Shown here: positions 19,714 to 28,336 of the stretch, piece by piece
How positions within the stretch are numbered: the first letter of the stretch is position 1
Layout: the number at the start of each line of letters is the position of its first letter
NCBI GenBank assembly: GCA_019419865.1
Contig: JAHZIG010000005.1
Location: 87,100-151,099 of the forward strand
DNA length: 64,000 bases
Origin: Clostridiales bacterium
GTDB lineage: Bacteria; Bacillota; Clostridia; Monoglobales; Monoglobaceae
Direction of reading: 5' to 3'
Notes under the pieces: generated by a model
What the model was told of the DNA's origin: nothing
Database searches by the model: none
The model's input: only the letters and a program-made list of their open reading frames with translations
Translations under genes and position numbers: made by a program

Positions 19714-19750
19714 AATCTATACTAAAATTCAAAGAAACGGGTTAGATGTA

Positions 19751-20625
19751 ATGAAAAATATGAAAATAGATGCAAACGGAACAGAGATCAGAGTAATAGG
19801 CGACGTTGTAGGCGAGGACGCGTATATTTCTTTGACGGATATCGCTAAATATAAAAATCCTGACAATTCTTTTATAGTGATCGCAAACTGGATGCGCAAT
19901 CACTCGACGATCTCTTTTTTGGGGTTATGGGAGCAGATCCACAATTCCGATTTCAAACCTATCGAATTCGATAGGTTTAAAGCTGAGTCCGGAGACAATG
20001 CGTTCTCACTGACGCCTCAGCAATGGATAAAGGCGACCAATGCGATCGGTATTATATCGAAATCGGGACGATACGGCGGACTTATGCTCATACGGATATT
20101 GCTTTTGAGTTTGCGTCGTGGATCTCGCCGGAATTTAAACTTTATATTATCAAGGATTATCAAAGACTAAAGAAAGATGAAGCGTATAGACTGGCAATCG
20201 GCTGGGATGCAAAAAGGGAACTTTCAAAAATAAACTACCGTATCCATACGGATGCAGTGAAAGAATTTTTGATAACGCCTACATTATCTCCGCAGGAAAT
20301 GGCGTATACATACGCGTCTGAAGCGGATGTTCTTAATATGGCTTTGTTTGGAAAAACGGCGGCGCAATGGAGAGACGAACAAGGCGTAAGCGGTAAAACG
20401 CCAAATATCCGAGATTTCGCGACGGCGGAAGAATTAGTCGTTCTAATTAATCTGGAAGATACCAACGCCGATTTGATAAGACAAAAGGTTCCTCAAATTG
20501 AGCGGCTGAAAGTATTAAGAGAAAAGGCGTACAGGCAGCTTGAACTCCTTAAAAAGAACCGAAAAACCATTGAAGCGCTTAAGAAAAATCTTATTGACGA
20601 CACAAACAAGCTCGAGATTGAGTAA
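19751..20625 (+). pseudogene. KilA-N domain protein, frameshifted
   Basis: The first frame (from ATG 19751) gives a KilA-N DNA-binding-type domain: DAYISLTDIAKYKN, VIANWMRNHSTISFLGLWE and ATNAIGIISKSGRYGG. At about 20080 the homology jumps by -1 to the frame reading TYAHTDIAFEFASWISPEFK, IIKDYQRLK and RELSKINYRIHTDAVKEFL, then a C-terminal part containing YASEADVLNMALFGKTAAQW and a coiled-coil tail. Restoring one A in GGCGGACTTATG to give GGAACT repairs the whole 291-residue protein. The site is not a slippery heptamer, so a mutation or sequencing error is more likely than programmed frameshifting. KilA-N domains occur in phage antirepressors and in widespread bacterial proteins of unclear role. 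Confidence 0.85.
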
Positions 20626-20650
20626 TGATATATTGTAAATATGTATTCAA

Positions 20651-20688
20651 AAAAAGCGTCCAACCTTAAGCGAGATTGAGCGCTTTTT
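20651..20688 (+). terminator. Terminator after the KilA-N gene
   Basis: AAAAAGCG (20651-20658) pairs with CGCTTTTT (20681-20688) around a 22-base loop. The A-run and T-run would let it act on both strands. The rest of the 264-base gap holds an 8-bp GC hairpin (20799-20806 with 20821-20828) and nothing else I recognise. Confidence 0.6.
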
Positions 20689-20889
20689 ATATGTTAAAGA
20701 TTGAAACCGGCGTCAATGTTACGGCGCGTTTAATGGCATATATCAGACGACGAGGGCTTTAAACGCATGAAAAATGAGTTTGGCAGGGAGCGGAAACGCG
20801 CGGCGCTATATTTGCGTTCGGCGCCGCGTATTGGCGTCCCGTCATTTACGGCTCGTTCCCAATAATCCGCGCGCCTGCGCGGGGGCGCG

Positions 20890-21720
20890 TCATTCTTCGG
20901 GTCTTAGCGGTCCGTAGAAGTAAGAGGCGGTCGCGCCGCCGTCGATCAAAAAGTCCGCGCCGGTGATGAACGCGCCTTTATCGCTTAGGAGCAGTTCGGC
21001 GACGTTCGCGACCTCGTCGGCCGTTCCCGGACGTCCGGCAGGGCATTTGGCGAACATGTTCTTGTAAAAATCGCCTCTCGGCCCGTTGAACTCGTCGATA
21101 GCGAGCGGGGTCACGATTATACCGGGGGAGATGGAATTGATACGCGCGCCCTTTTCGCCCCATTTGACCGACTCAGCCATTACGCGTTTTTCGTTGCAGC
21201 GTTTAGCCATTTGGTAGGCGTGGAGAGTATCTTTGATATTTTCCGGCTTTAATATATCCAGCTCAAGCAGTTCCTCGGTCGGCGTGGTCGCAAGCTGTTC
21301 GTCCGCCTCCGGGCTCAGCGCGGGCATCCTGTGCCCCGACTGGCTCGAGATCGTCACGCCTACGCCGCCGCTCTTTATCGCCTTTCCGATCTCTTCGAGC
21401 AAGACGGCCGTCCCGTATAAGTCTACCTTTAAAATAGCCTCGATCGGCGCCTGACTCGGAGAAACGCCCGCCGCGTTTACCAGCATCGTAATGTCGCCGT
21501 ACGTCTTAGCCTTTTCTATAAGAGACTTGATCGATTCCCTCGAGGATAGATCCATTTCGACCGCGACCGCGTCAAAGCCCGCGTCGTTCATTATCTTGGC
21601 GACCGCTTCGGCGTTTTCCGGTCTCTTGTCTCCTATTACGATCTTCATCCCGTATCCCATTCTTCTGGCGATGGCCATCCCTATCTGACCCGCGCCTGTA
21701 AGTATCATTACGTCTTTCAT
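20890..21720 (-). CDS. Short-chain dehydrogenase/reductase
   Basis: A 276-residue Rossmann-fold SDR. TGAGQIGMAIARRM near the N terminus is the nucleotide-binding glycine motif, NAAGVSP follows strand 4, TISSQSGH holds the active serine and YQMAKR the catalytic Tyr-x-x-x-Lys. An insertion of about 35 residues rich in Glu and Leu (ALSPEADEQLATTPTEELLE) between serine and tyrosine is longer than usual. The C terminus GADFLIDGGATAS is typical. The start is ATG 21720, eight bases after AAGGAG; a TTG at 21738 lies before that site. A LysR regulator is encoded just upstream on the same strand, so the pair may be co-regulated. The substrate is unknown. Confidence 0.88.
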   Translation of the reverse strand: MKDVMILTGAGQIGMAIARRMGYGMKIVIGDKRPENAEAVAKIMNDAGFDAVAVEMDLSSRESIKSLIEKAKTYGDITMLVNAAGVSPSQAPIEAILKVDLYGTAVLLEEIGKAIKSGGVGVTISSQSGHRMPALSPEADEQLATTPTEELLELDILKPENIKDTLHAYQMAKRCNEKRVMAESVKWGEKGARINSISPGIIVTPLAIDEFNGPRGDFYKNMFAKCPAGRPGTADEVANVAELLLSDKGAFITGADFLIDGGATASYFYGPLRPEE

Positions 21721-21819
21721 GATTAGCGCTCCTTTCAAATATATTATTTATTATCTATATTTTATACCATAAAGCAGTACTTATCAATTCGGCTTACAAA
21801 TAGGATCCATAAGTAAAAC

Positions 21820-22704
21820 TTATGCGAATGCTTTGCCAAGGATATCCACAAACTTTTTTATATACGGATTGGGATTTTCTTTTTTCCAGTATGCGTAAAA
21901 GCCGCGCGTTAGGGGTTTTCCGCTTTGATAGATGGGAACGCGGACGATATGCTCCGGAGCGGGAGAGGAAGAGGGCGAGGTCTCGACCGGCATAAAGCCC
22001 TGGTTTCCGGCGACCAAAAGGCGGCCTTCGTCTAAGGTCTCGGCAAAGATAAAAGAGCCGCCGAAGCCGAGAGCGTCGCGGTAAAAGCTTATTTCGCTCT
22101 CTTTCTCTTCATCGGAGGAGATCAGGATACAGGGGATATATTTCAGGTCGTCGAGGGTCGCAAAGTCGCGCGCCGCGAGCGGGTTATGTTCCGAGAGTTC
22201 TGCGCGGCAGACGCAGGAGACGAGCTTAAAGTTAAAATATCTGTCCGAAAAAGCGCGGCGCTGGTCGCTCAGTATAAGATCGGCTTTGTCGGTTCTAAGC
22301 AGAGCGTACAGCTCCTCGTGATTGCCGTTTACTATATGTATGGGTATATCGGAATATCGCGCTGAAAATTCCGTTACCGCTTCGCGCAGTTCGGCGCTCC
22401 CGTATGTGCGCAGGTAGCCGATATTGAGCCGCAGGGCGTCGCCCCGGCCGACGCGTATCGTTTCGAGTTTCAGCTTTTCGGCGTCGCTCAGGAGTATACG
22501 CGCGTTTCTGTAGAAGTATTCGCCCGCCTGGGTTAGAGTAAAACTGCGGTTTTTTCTGATCAGTAAAGCTACTCCAAGTTCGCTCTCTAAGGCTCTTATC
22601 TGCTGCGAGACCGCCGACTGAGAAATAAAGAGCTTTTCGGCCGCTTCGGTAAAGCTGCCGGATTCGACCACGGCTATAAAATATTTTATTTGTCTGAGAA
22701 GCAT
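21820..22704 (-). CDS. LysR-family transcriptional regulator
   Basis: A 294-residue LysR protein: a winged helix-turn-helix at residues 1-60 (MLLRQIKYFIAVVESGSFTE, SQSAVSQQIRALESELG, FTLTQAGEYFYRNA), a linker helix, then a two-lobe effector domain beginning RLNIGYLRTYG. The start is ATG 22704, with GGAGGG six bases upstream; the longer reading from 22827 lacks a site. It is followed on the same strand by the SDR gene with 99 bases between. LysR proteins usually act on an adjacent or divergent gene, so the SDR is the likely target. The effector is unknown. Confidence 0.9.
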   Translation of the reverse strand: MLLRQIKYFIAVVESGSFTEAAEKLFISQSAVSQQIRALESELGVALLIRKNRSFTLTQAGEYFYRNARILLSDAEKLKLETIRVGRGDALRLNIGYLRTYGSAELREAVTEFSARYSDIPIHIVNGNHEELYALLRTDKADLILSDQRRAFSDRYFNFKLVSCVCRAELSEHNPLAARDFATLDDLKYIPCILISSDEEKESEISFYRDALGFGGSFIFAETLDEGRLLVAGNQGFMPVETSPSSSPAPEHIVRVPIYQSGKPLTRGFYAYWKKENPNPYIKKFVDILGKAFA

Positions 22705-22838
22705 CGTAAACCCTCCATAATATTCGCGCAACAAGCGTGTCGTCCGTAACGATAGCGCCCGCTCGCATAATAACAGTATTATATCATAATATAGCCGAAT
22801 ATTAAACAATTTGGCGGGATTTTTCACCCGCGCGGAAT

Positions 22839-22869
22839 AAAAAAGTCCGCGGAGATTAACCCCGCGGAC
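22839..22869 (-). terminator. Terminator of the sufB-like gene
   Basis: On the minus strand GTCCGCGG (22869-22862) pairs with CCGCGGAC (22852-22845) and is followed by six T. It ends the sufC-sufB transcript before the LysR gene. Confidence 0.88.
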
Positions 22870-22882
22870 GCGCTCGATATAT

Positions 22883-23800
22883 TTATCTCAAAAATCCTTC
22901 TATTATCTTCTGTTCGGCTTCTTCCTCGGTGAGGCCGAGAGTTCTAAGCTTAACGATCTGTTCTCCGGCGATCTTGCCGATGGCCGCCTCGTGTATCAGC
23001 GACGCGTCTATGTCCCCGGCAAAAAGCTCCGGAGTCGCGTTGACTCTGCCGTTTCCGGCGAGTATTGCGTCGCACTCGGAGTGGCCGGTGCATCTGCAGT
23101 TGCCGTTTATCTTCGAGTGGTATTCCTGATATGAATCGTCCTTCGCGACCGAACGCGATACCAGCTCGACGCCCGAATCCTCGCCGTTCATCTCTACCTC
23201 GAAGTCGGTCTTTGCGGTCTCCGTACCGTCGGTCATTATGCGCTCACGTATGATCAGCTTGGACCGCGCGTCTAAAACCGCGCTCGTCTTTCTGTCCGTG
23301 CTGTCCACGCCGCTTATCTGGATCGAGTCGATCTCCATGACCGAGTCTTCGCCAAGCTCGATCTCCGTCACCGGATCGATACGCTTAGCGCCCGTTCCGT
23401 TTCCGGTAGCTATATGCTTTTCTTTGTATAAAACATGCGCCCCTTTGCCTAAGATGAACTTGTGTATCCCATTGTGACGCGCTTCTTCTTCGCCGTCGCT
23501 GTGCACTCCGCAGCCGGCTATGATGGTGACGTCCGCGCCGTCGCCGACGTAGAAGTCGTTATAGACGAGATCGTTCACGTCGCTGTGCGTTACGCAGGCC
23601 GGGATATACACCGTCTCCTTCTGCGCCTCGGGGCTTATATGTATGACAAGTCCCGGTCCGTCCGTTTTGGATTCGATCTTGATATGCTCCGACGACTGTC
23701 TGCCGACGCACTGTCCGTCCTCGCGTATGTTAAACGCGCCTTTAAACGTACCGTTCCAGTCCGATACTATATTTAACAATTTCTCTGTAATATTGTTCAT
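22883..23800 (-). CDS. SufB/SufD-family Fe-S scaffold protein of a two-gene Suf system
   Basis: A 305-residue SufB/SufD-fold protein: a beta-helix of repeating short strands, an EEARHNGIHKF segment, and the C-terminal family signature IHEAAIGKIAGEQ with LRTLGLTEEEAEQKI. It is much shorter than canonical SufB (about 465 residues) and has its own cysteines (CVTHSD, CGVHSDG, NGNCRCTGHSEC). With the SufC ATPase it would form a SufBC complex that assembles and delivers Fe-S clusters, as in the minimal SUF-like (SMS) systems of anaerobes. No sufS, sufU or sufE lies nearby, so the sulfur source is elsewhere or free sulfide. The start ATG 23800 follows AAAGGCG. It lies 119 bases after sufC on the same transcript. 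Confidence 0.85.
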   Translation of the reverse strand: MNNITEKLLNIVSDWNGTFKGAFNIREDGQCVGRQSSEHIKIESKTDGPGLVIHISPEAQKETVYIPACVTHSDVNDLVYNDFYVGDGADVTIIAGCGVHSDGEEEARHNGIHKFILGKGAHVLYKEKHIATGNGTGAKRIDPVTEIELGEDSVMEIDSIQISGVDSTDRKTSAVLDARSKLIIRERIMTDGTETAKTDFEVEMNGEDSGVELVSRSVAKDDSYQEYHSKINGNCRCTGHSECDAILAGNGRVNATPELFAGDIDASLIHEAAIGKIAGEQIVKLRTLGLTEEEAEQKIIEGFLR

Positions 23801-23919
23801 GATACTGCGCCTTTCTGCCCGCCTGAATTGCTGAGCGATATTCCCCTTTCCGCGGGCGTTCGGGGGATCGCAAGTGTATTGCGCTCGCTTGCGCCGTACG
23901 CTTCCTCGGTTTGAATTTT

Positions 23920-24681
23920 TTATATCAAGCGCTGCGCTTCACTGCGTATATCCTTCCTGCGCGGACATCTTGCGCTCTTTTCGTTTACCATCAGTTCCGG
24001 AAGAACCGAGTCGGCAGATCCGGACGTCCTCACCTTGCCGTCGGCTACGACCACGATGTTGTCGGCTATCTCTAAGATCCTCTCCTGGTGCGAGATGACC
24101 AAAAGCGCGGCTCCGTGCTCGTCCTTGAGCTTTTTGAATACGTCTATCAGGTTGTTGAAGCTCCAAAGATCTATTCCCGCCTCCGGCTCGTCGAAGATTA
24201 TCACCTTAGCGTCCTTGCGCGCCAAAACGGTGGCTATCTCTATCCTCTTGCTCTCGCCGCCCGACAGGCTCGAATCGACGGTTCTGTCGATATACTCGTC
24301 CGCGCACAGCCCGACGCCGCCGAGCAGGTCGCAGATCTTTCCCCAGTCGCATTTTTCGCCCGCCGCAAGCTCGATAAGATCTCTTACCGTAAGCCCCTTG
24401 AACTTGACCGGCTGCTGAAACGCGAAGCATATGCCGCTTTTAGCCCTCTTGGTCATATCCCAGTCCGTGATGTCGGCGTCGCCTAATTGTATGCTCCCGC
24501 TGTCCGGCGTCTCAAGTCCGGCTATCAGCTTGGCGAGCGAGGTCTTGCCGCCGCCGTTAGGCCCCGTTATGACCGTGAGTTTTTCGTCGGGAACTTCGAG
24601 ACTGACTCCCTTTAATATTTCATTGCTAACGGTTTCGTTCTCTCCGGGAACGCTCCATTTAATATCGTTTAATCTAAGCAT
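23920..24681 (-). CDS. sufC: SufC-like ABC ATPase of Fe-S cluster assembly
   Basis: A 253-residue ABC ATPase that lacks a membrane domain. Motifs in order: Walker A GPNGGGKTS, Q-loop FAFQQP, signature LSGGESKR, Walker B VIIFDEPEAGID and switch His in VISHQER. SufC energises cluster assembly on SufB-type scaffolds in the cytoplasm. The start is ATG 24681, nine bases after AGGAG on this strand; an upstream in-frame start at 24714 lies before that site. A near-consensus promoter lies about 260 bases upstream, leaving a long leader. The C-terminal tail (ELMVNEKSARCPRRKD) extends past the usual SufC end. The next gene downstream is its SufB-like partner. Confidence 0.9.
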   Translation of the reverse strand: MLRLNDIKWSVPGENETVSNEILKGVSLEVPDEKLTVITGPNGGGKTSLAKLIAGLETPDSGSIQLGDADITDWDMTKRAKSGICFAFQQPVKFKGLTVRDLIELAAGEKCDWGKICDLLGGVGLCADEYIDRTVDSSLSGGESKRIEIATVLARKDAKVIIFDEPEAGIDLWSFNNLIDVFKKLKDEHGAALLVISHQERILEIADNIVVVADGKVRTSGSADSVLPELMVNEKSARCPRRKDIRSEAQRLI

Positions 24682-25066
24682 TGCACACTCTCCTGTCTTT
24701 GCCCGTACCGGCAAATTCCATAGGTTTATCGTTTAACGTATATCGCCCGCGTCTTTTAAATACGGACGCAATATATATTTTACTTTTATATCGGTATTTT
24801 TTCAACCCTTATTTTATAAAATTGTAATTTTTTTGTTCTTCTATACAAATTTTTAACGTTTTTGCCCAAATCCCCGCGGGCGCCCGCTCCTTTGTCGAGC
24901 GCTTAGCCCGCGCCGGAACTTGCCTCTTTTGCTCTTTGCGAATTAATTATACCAATTTTGTAGGAATTAGTCAATCGTTATTAAGATAAAAATAAAACAG
25001 TAATAATTATTATTTTTGTATATTTTTATATGTCGGGCGAGCGGCGGAGATAGGGCGAGAAATATT
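24682..25066 (-). other. Long untranslated leader of the suf operon
   Basis: After the promoter, the leader begins GC-rich, with GGCGCGGG and CGGGCGCCCGCG blocks able to pair, then turns very A+T rich toward sufC. I found no T-box GGTGG motif, SAM or other known riboswitch core by eye. It may fold into an unknown regulatory RNA or simply be a long leader. No protein-coding ORF stands out. Confidence 0.4.
24946..24974 (-). promoter_or_regulatory. Promoter of the sufC-sufB operon
   Basis: Minus strand TTGACT (24974-24969), 17 bases, TATAAT (24951-24946). The predicted leader is about 260 bases. Confidence 0.8.
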
Positions 25067-25759
25067 TTACGATTTTCTGAAAGCCGTAAAACCGCCCGCT
25101 TCGTCCACCACGGCCAGAAATACGTCGGAGACCTGTCCTATATTTTGGCGTTTGAGTTCTTTTTTCAGCCAGTTTATATCCTTGCCGGCCTTTTTGAGGT
25201 TTTGATCTATTATTCTGCCGTCCATTATCAGATCGATAGAAACGCCGGCGCGGTCGGGAACGATCCCGGCGTCCGAGGGCTGCATATTCCTAAATTCCGG
25301 CTTGGGAAGGATCGAGAGCTTGCCGTTCGGCTCAAGTATAACGGCGTCTATCTCCGAAAGGTTGAAGTAGCCCTGGGATCTGCATTGGGTCAGAAATTCG
25401 CTGAGGTCGAGCCTTGTCTTTTTGAACCCTGCCTGGTTGAGCTTTCCGTTGTGGATCAGATATACGACCTCGCCCTCGGCAAATTTTCTGAAGCGTATGC
25501 TGTGGTTCGAGAGTTTGTTTATCAGCAGAACGCTTGCAGCGTATATTATCATAGCGGTCAGAGGTTTTAAGCTCCCGCCCTCGATCTCAGTAGCCATTTC
25601 GGCGGCTATCGAGCCGATGGTTATACCGTTGATATAGTCGAACATGGACAGCTGCGACATCTGCTTGCAGCCGAGCGCTTTGGTGAGCAGAAAGAGTACG
25701 ACGATGGAAGAGATTGCGGCGGCCGCCGTCTTTAATATATCCGTTAAATATGATGGCAT
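25067..25759 (-). CDS. DUF421 (YetF-like) membrane protein
   Basis: A 230-residue protein with three N-terminal membrane segments (about residues 10-30, 38-58, 63-82), the family phrase QLSMFDYINGITIGSIAAEMA, and a soluble C-terminal half with two small alpha/beta repeats (VYLIHNGKLN..., LIMDGRIIDQNLKKAG). YetF-type proteins occur in spore-formers, and in Bacillus some affect spore or cell-envelope properties; the mechanism is not settled. The start ATG 25759 follows AAGGA on this strand. It lies just downstream of the two TSUP genes (24 bases), so the three may form one transcript. Confidence 0.87.
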   Translation of the reverse strand: MPSYLTDILKTAAAAISSIVVLFLLTKALGCKQMSQLSMFDYINGITIGSIAAEMATEIEGGSLKPLTAMIIYAASVLLINKLSNHSIRFRKFAEGEVVYLIHNGKLNQAGFKKTRLDLSEFLTQCRSQGYFNLSEIDAVILEPNGKLSILPKPEFRNMQPSDAGIVPDRAGVSIDLIMDGRIIDQNLKKAGKDINWLKKELKRQNIGQVSDVFLAVVDEAGGFTAFRKS

Positions 25760-25783
25760 ATCGATCAGTCCTTATTTTTAGAT

Positions 25784-26212
25784 TTAATTTTTCGGCCGTT
25801 GTTTGTTTTGGGATCTGTCAGACGAGCCGCCCTGTTTTTCGGTTCGTTTTTCCTTAAAAAGTTTTATACCTTTCGTTATCTCCAAAACGCCTATTATCAG
25901 CAGGAAGCCGCCGAACAGCTTTCTCAGAATATCGCTCATTATGAGCGACGACAGCCATGAACCGGCGACCGCGCCGACGATCCCCGAAAGGCCTATTACG
26001 ACGCAGGTCTTTATATCCACGTTTTTGTTTTTTATGTGTATTATCAGGGCGAAGATCGCCGTGGGGATAAAGCAGGCTACGTTAAGTCCCTGCGCGGTAT
26101 GCTGTTCTACACCGAAAAACATGGTCAGCGCCGGGATCAGGATCGCGCCGCCGCCTATTCCCATACCGCCAATTATCCCGCTCAAAAAGCCGATAACGCC
26201 GTTTAACATCAT
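25784..26212 (-). CDS. TSUP (TauE/SafE) permease, half-size protein 2
   Basis: A 142-residue membrane protein of the sulfite-exporter TauE/SafE superfamily, with about four membrane segments, beginning MLNGVIGFLSGIIGGMGIGGGAILIPAL. The glycine-rich GGMGIGGGAILIP is the family repeat motif. Full TSUP transporters contain two such halves, so this probably pairs with the product of the gene just upstream. The C-terminal tail is hydrophilic (KRTEKQGGSSDRSQNKQ). The start ATG 26212 follows GGGGG. The transported anion (sulfite, sulfonate or another organic anion) cannot be read from sequence. Confidence 0.85.
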   Translation of the reverse strand: MMLNGVIGFLSGIIGGMGIGGGAILIPALTMFFGVEQHTAQGLNVACFIPTAIFALIIHIKNKNVDIKTCVVIGLSGIVGAVAGSWLSSLIMSDILRKLFGGFLLIIGVLEITKGIKLFKEKRTEKQGGSSDRSQNKQRPKN

Positions 26213-26230
26213 GGACAGCCCCCAATCGCG

Positions 26231-26593
26231 TTAAAATATCATTTTTACCGCCGCAAATATAATAAGCGCGCCGAAACCGAGCTTGAGCCAATGGATCGGC
26301 GCCTTGTCGAGTAACTTGGCGCCGAGCATGCCGCCTATAACTCCGCCGATAGAGAGAAAGAGCCAGAGCCTTATGTCGAAGAAGCCGTTATAGATATAGA
26401 TCCCGGTGGTTACTAACGACATTATCAAAATTATGCCTACGGCCGTGGCGTGGGATTTTTTCGGCTCGAATTTGAGGAACTTTTCAAGCGCAGGCACGAC
26501 GATACAGCCGCCGCCGGACGCGAACAGGCCGTTTAAAAAGCCGGTTACGATCCCTATCGCTATTTGTTTTATTATATTTTTAGACTTTTTCAT
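26231..26593 (-). CDS. TSUP (TauE/SafE) permease, half-size protein 1
   Basis: A 120-residue half of the same permease family, with IGIVTGFLNGLFASGGGCIVVPAL as the repeat motif and a GGVIGGMLGAKL helix. The start ATG 26593 is preferred over an upstream reading from 26719, because hydrophobic helix 1 and the conserved motif begin right after it; the ribosome site (GGGAA) is modest. It lies 18 bases before half 2. In many Firmicutes the full permease is split in this way. Confidence 0.83.
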   Translation of the reverse strand: MKKSKNIIKQIAIGIVTGFLNGLFASGGGCIVVPALEKFLKFEPKKSHATAVGIILIMSLVTTGIYIYNGFFDIRLWLFLSIGGVIGGMLGAKLLDKAPIHWLKLGFGALIIFAAVKMIF

Positions 26594-26721
26594 ATTAAAA
26601 TTCCCGCTTTGCCGTTTTGATTTATTGTTTGCAGTTTGAGGATATTTATTCAAAATAGTCGGACGCAGCGCCGCGGAGGAGGAAGGAGGGCTAAAAAAGC
26701 CGATAACATAACTCTGCAAAG

Positions 26722-26748
26722 AAAAAACGGCGAGATCTCTCCCGCCGC
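26722..26748 (-). terminator. Terminator after the group-B-like hydrogenase gene
   Basis: On the minus strand CGGCGGGAGA pairs imperfectly with TCTCGCCG, followed by six T (26727-26722). Confidence 0.7.
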
Positions 26749-26784
26749 ATAAAGCTAATTTGAACGATAATGCAGACCAAACGA

Positions 26785-28233
26785 TCAGATGCTGTCGATA
26801 GCTTCTTTGATCGTCTTATCTTTAGCCATCTTACTGTACTTTTCGACCTCTATCTTATTCTTGGCGGCGTGAGTCAAGCATCCGGCTCCGCCTATACAGC
26901 CGCCTACGCAGGCCATGCCCTCGATAAAGTTGGCGTTTCCTATCTGTCTCGAGGCTTTGAGCAGTTCTTTTTTACATTCCTCGATACCGTCGCAGGATAC
27001 CGCGTGCAGCTCGAATTCGGTGTTGCCCTGTTCTTTTAGCGCCTCGACCACAGCCTCGGCGAGACCGCCGCACTTAGCGAAGATCCTGCCGTAGTATGAC
27101 GCGCTGTTGAGTTCGCCGTCCTCGAGAGAGGTGAGGTCAATGGAGCGGGCGTCGAACAGAGCCTGAAGCTCCTCGAACGTCAAAGCGCTGTCCACGTAAG
27201 GAGCCACGCTTTCTTTCTTGATCTCCATCTTTTTAGCGGTACAGGGACCGATAAACACGATCTTGCAGTTCGGATCGTTTTCCTTAAGACGTTTCGAGAT
27301 CGCCGCCATAGGACTTAAGTTGTGCGAAACGTTCTGTCTCAGAGTCGGGAACGCCTTTTCCACATAGCTTACGAACGCGGGACAGCACGAACTTGTAAGG
27401 AAGCCCTTTTCAGCCAGTTCCGCCGCTTCGGAATACGCCACCATATCCGCGCCGAGCGCAGCCTCTACGACTCCGTCGAAGCCGAGCTCTTTTATTCCGG
27501 TCACGACTTGACCTAAGCGTATATTGGCGTACGAGAACTGTCCTGAGATAGACGGAGCGACTACCGCGTACAACTTAGTATCGTCGTCGCCGCTGTAGCG
27601 TTTGAGCATATTGACTACCTCTATTATGTAAGACTTATCGGTTATCGCGCCCCAAGGACATTGATATACGCAGGCGCCGCAGGATATACATTTCTCGTTA
27701 TCGATCTTCGCCGCGTGTTTTTCGTCCATACTTATAGCCTTTATCTTACAAGCTCTCTCGCAGGGACGTTCGCTCTTGCTTATAGCGCTGTAGGGACAGA
27801 CTTTTGCGCACATGCCGCACTCTACGCATTTATCTTTATCGATTATAGCCTTCTGGTTGGAGTCGAACGAGATCGCGCCTTTTTTACATACGTCCTCGCA
27901 TCTGTGGGCGAGACAACCGCGGCAGGCGTTGGTGACTTCGTATCCGCCTACGGGACATTCGTCGCAGGCTATGTCGATTACCTGGATTATATTCTCGTCG
28001 GCTTCGCGTTTCGCCGACGCCATAGATATACGCTGCCCGACTATGGCACGCTCTTTGTATATACAGCAGCGCATGGTAGCCTTGTCTTTAACTATATACT
28101 TGGCGATATCGTTGAAACTGCCTACCAAAGTGTCGTCGTAAGCGTGACGTGCAACTTCTCTCAATACTTTGTATTTCAGGTACTGAACCTTGGTGTCGAA
28201 CTTTCTCATTGCTGGTTTGTTTTCTGTACTCAT
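26785..28233 (-). CDS. Monomeric [FeFe]-hydrogenase, group B type
   Basis: A 482-residue iron-only hydrogenase. The N-terminal half has several Fe-S sites: CDECPVGGYEVTNACRGC, CVECGMCAKVCP and CISCGACVYQCP. The H-cluster motifs follow: L1 LTSSCCPAFV, L2 GPCTAKK, L3 EGMACVGGCIGGAG. L1 ends in Phe where group A enzymes have Trp, and the N-terminal cysteine pattern fits the group B type found in fermenting Clostridia. It reduces protons or oxidises H2, presumably with ferredoxin, in the cytoplasm. The start ATG 28233 follows GGAGG on this strand. It lies downstream of the SpoIIE-type phosphatase and sensory hydrogenase genes, 103 bases away, so it may be part of that transcript. Confidence 0.92.
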   Translation of the reverse strand: MSTENKPAMRKFDTKVQYLKYKVLREVARHAYDDTLVGSFNDIAKYIVKDKATMRCCIYKERAIVGQRISMASAKREADENIIQVIDIACDECPVGGYEVTNACRGCLAHRCEDVCKKGAISFDSNQKAIIDKDKCVECGMCAKVCPYSAISKSERPCERACKIKAISMDEKHAAKIDNEKCISCGACVYQCPWGAITDKSYIIEVVNMLKRYSGDDDTKLYAVVAPSISGQFSYANIRLGQVVTGIKELGFDGVVEAALGADMVAYSEAAELAEKGFLTSSCCPAFVSYVEKAFPTLRQNVSHNLSPMAAISKRLKENDPNCKIVFIGPCTAKKMEIKKESVAPYVDSALTFEELQALFDARSIDLTSLEDGELNSASYYGRIFAKCGGLAEAVVEALKEQGNTEFELHAVSCDGIEECKKELLKASRQIGNANFIEGMACVGGCIGGAGCLTHAAKNKIEVEKYSKMAKDKTIKEAIDSI

Positions 28234-28336
28234 TTTATACCTCCGTCTCCGGAACTATTTCGATCCGGCGCTTATTTTAGTTTTATAATAAAATGGTTAT
28301 TTGTTTACTTGATTTTCTGGATCTTATTAGGTCGAA

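Larger units (their letters stand above)
19272..19750. other. Intergenic region between divergent putP and the KilA-N gene
   Basis: Apart from the two divergent promoters at 19376-19404 and 19685-19713, the 280 bases between them hold only a weak inverted repeat (GTAAAAT near 19576 and ATTTTAC near 19617). No gene or known RNA was seen. Confidence 0.5.

Noticed and set aside
20075..20085. Programmed -1 frameshift in the KilA-N gene
   Set aside because: The sequence GGCGGACTTATG has no slippery heptamer or clear downstream pseudoknot, so a simple one-base deletion explains it better.
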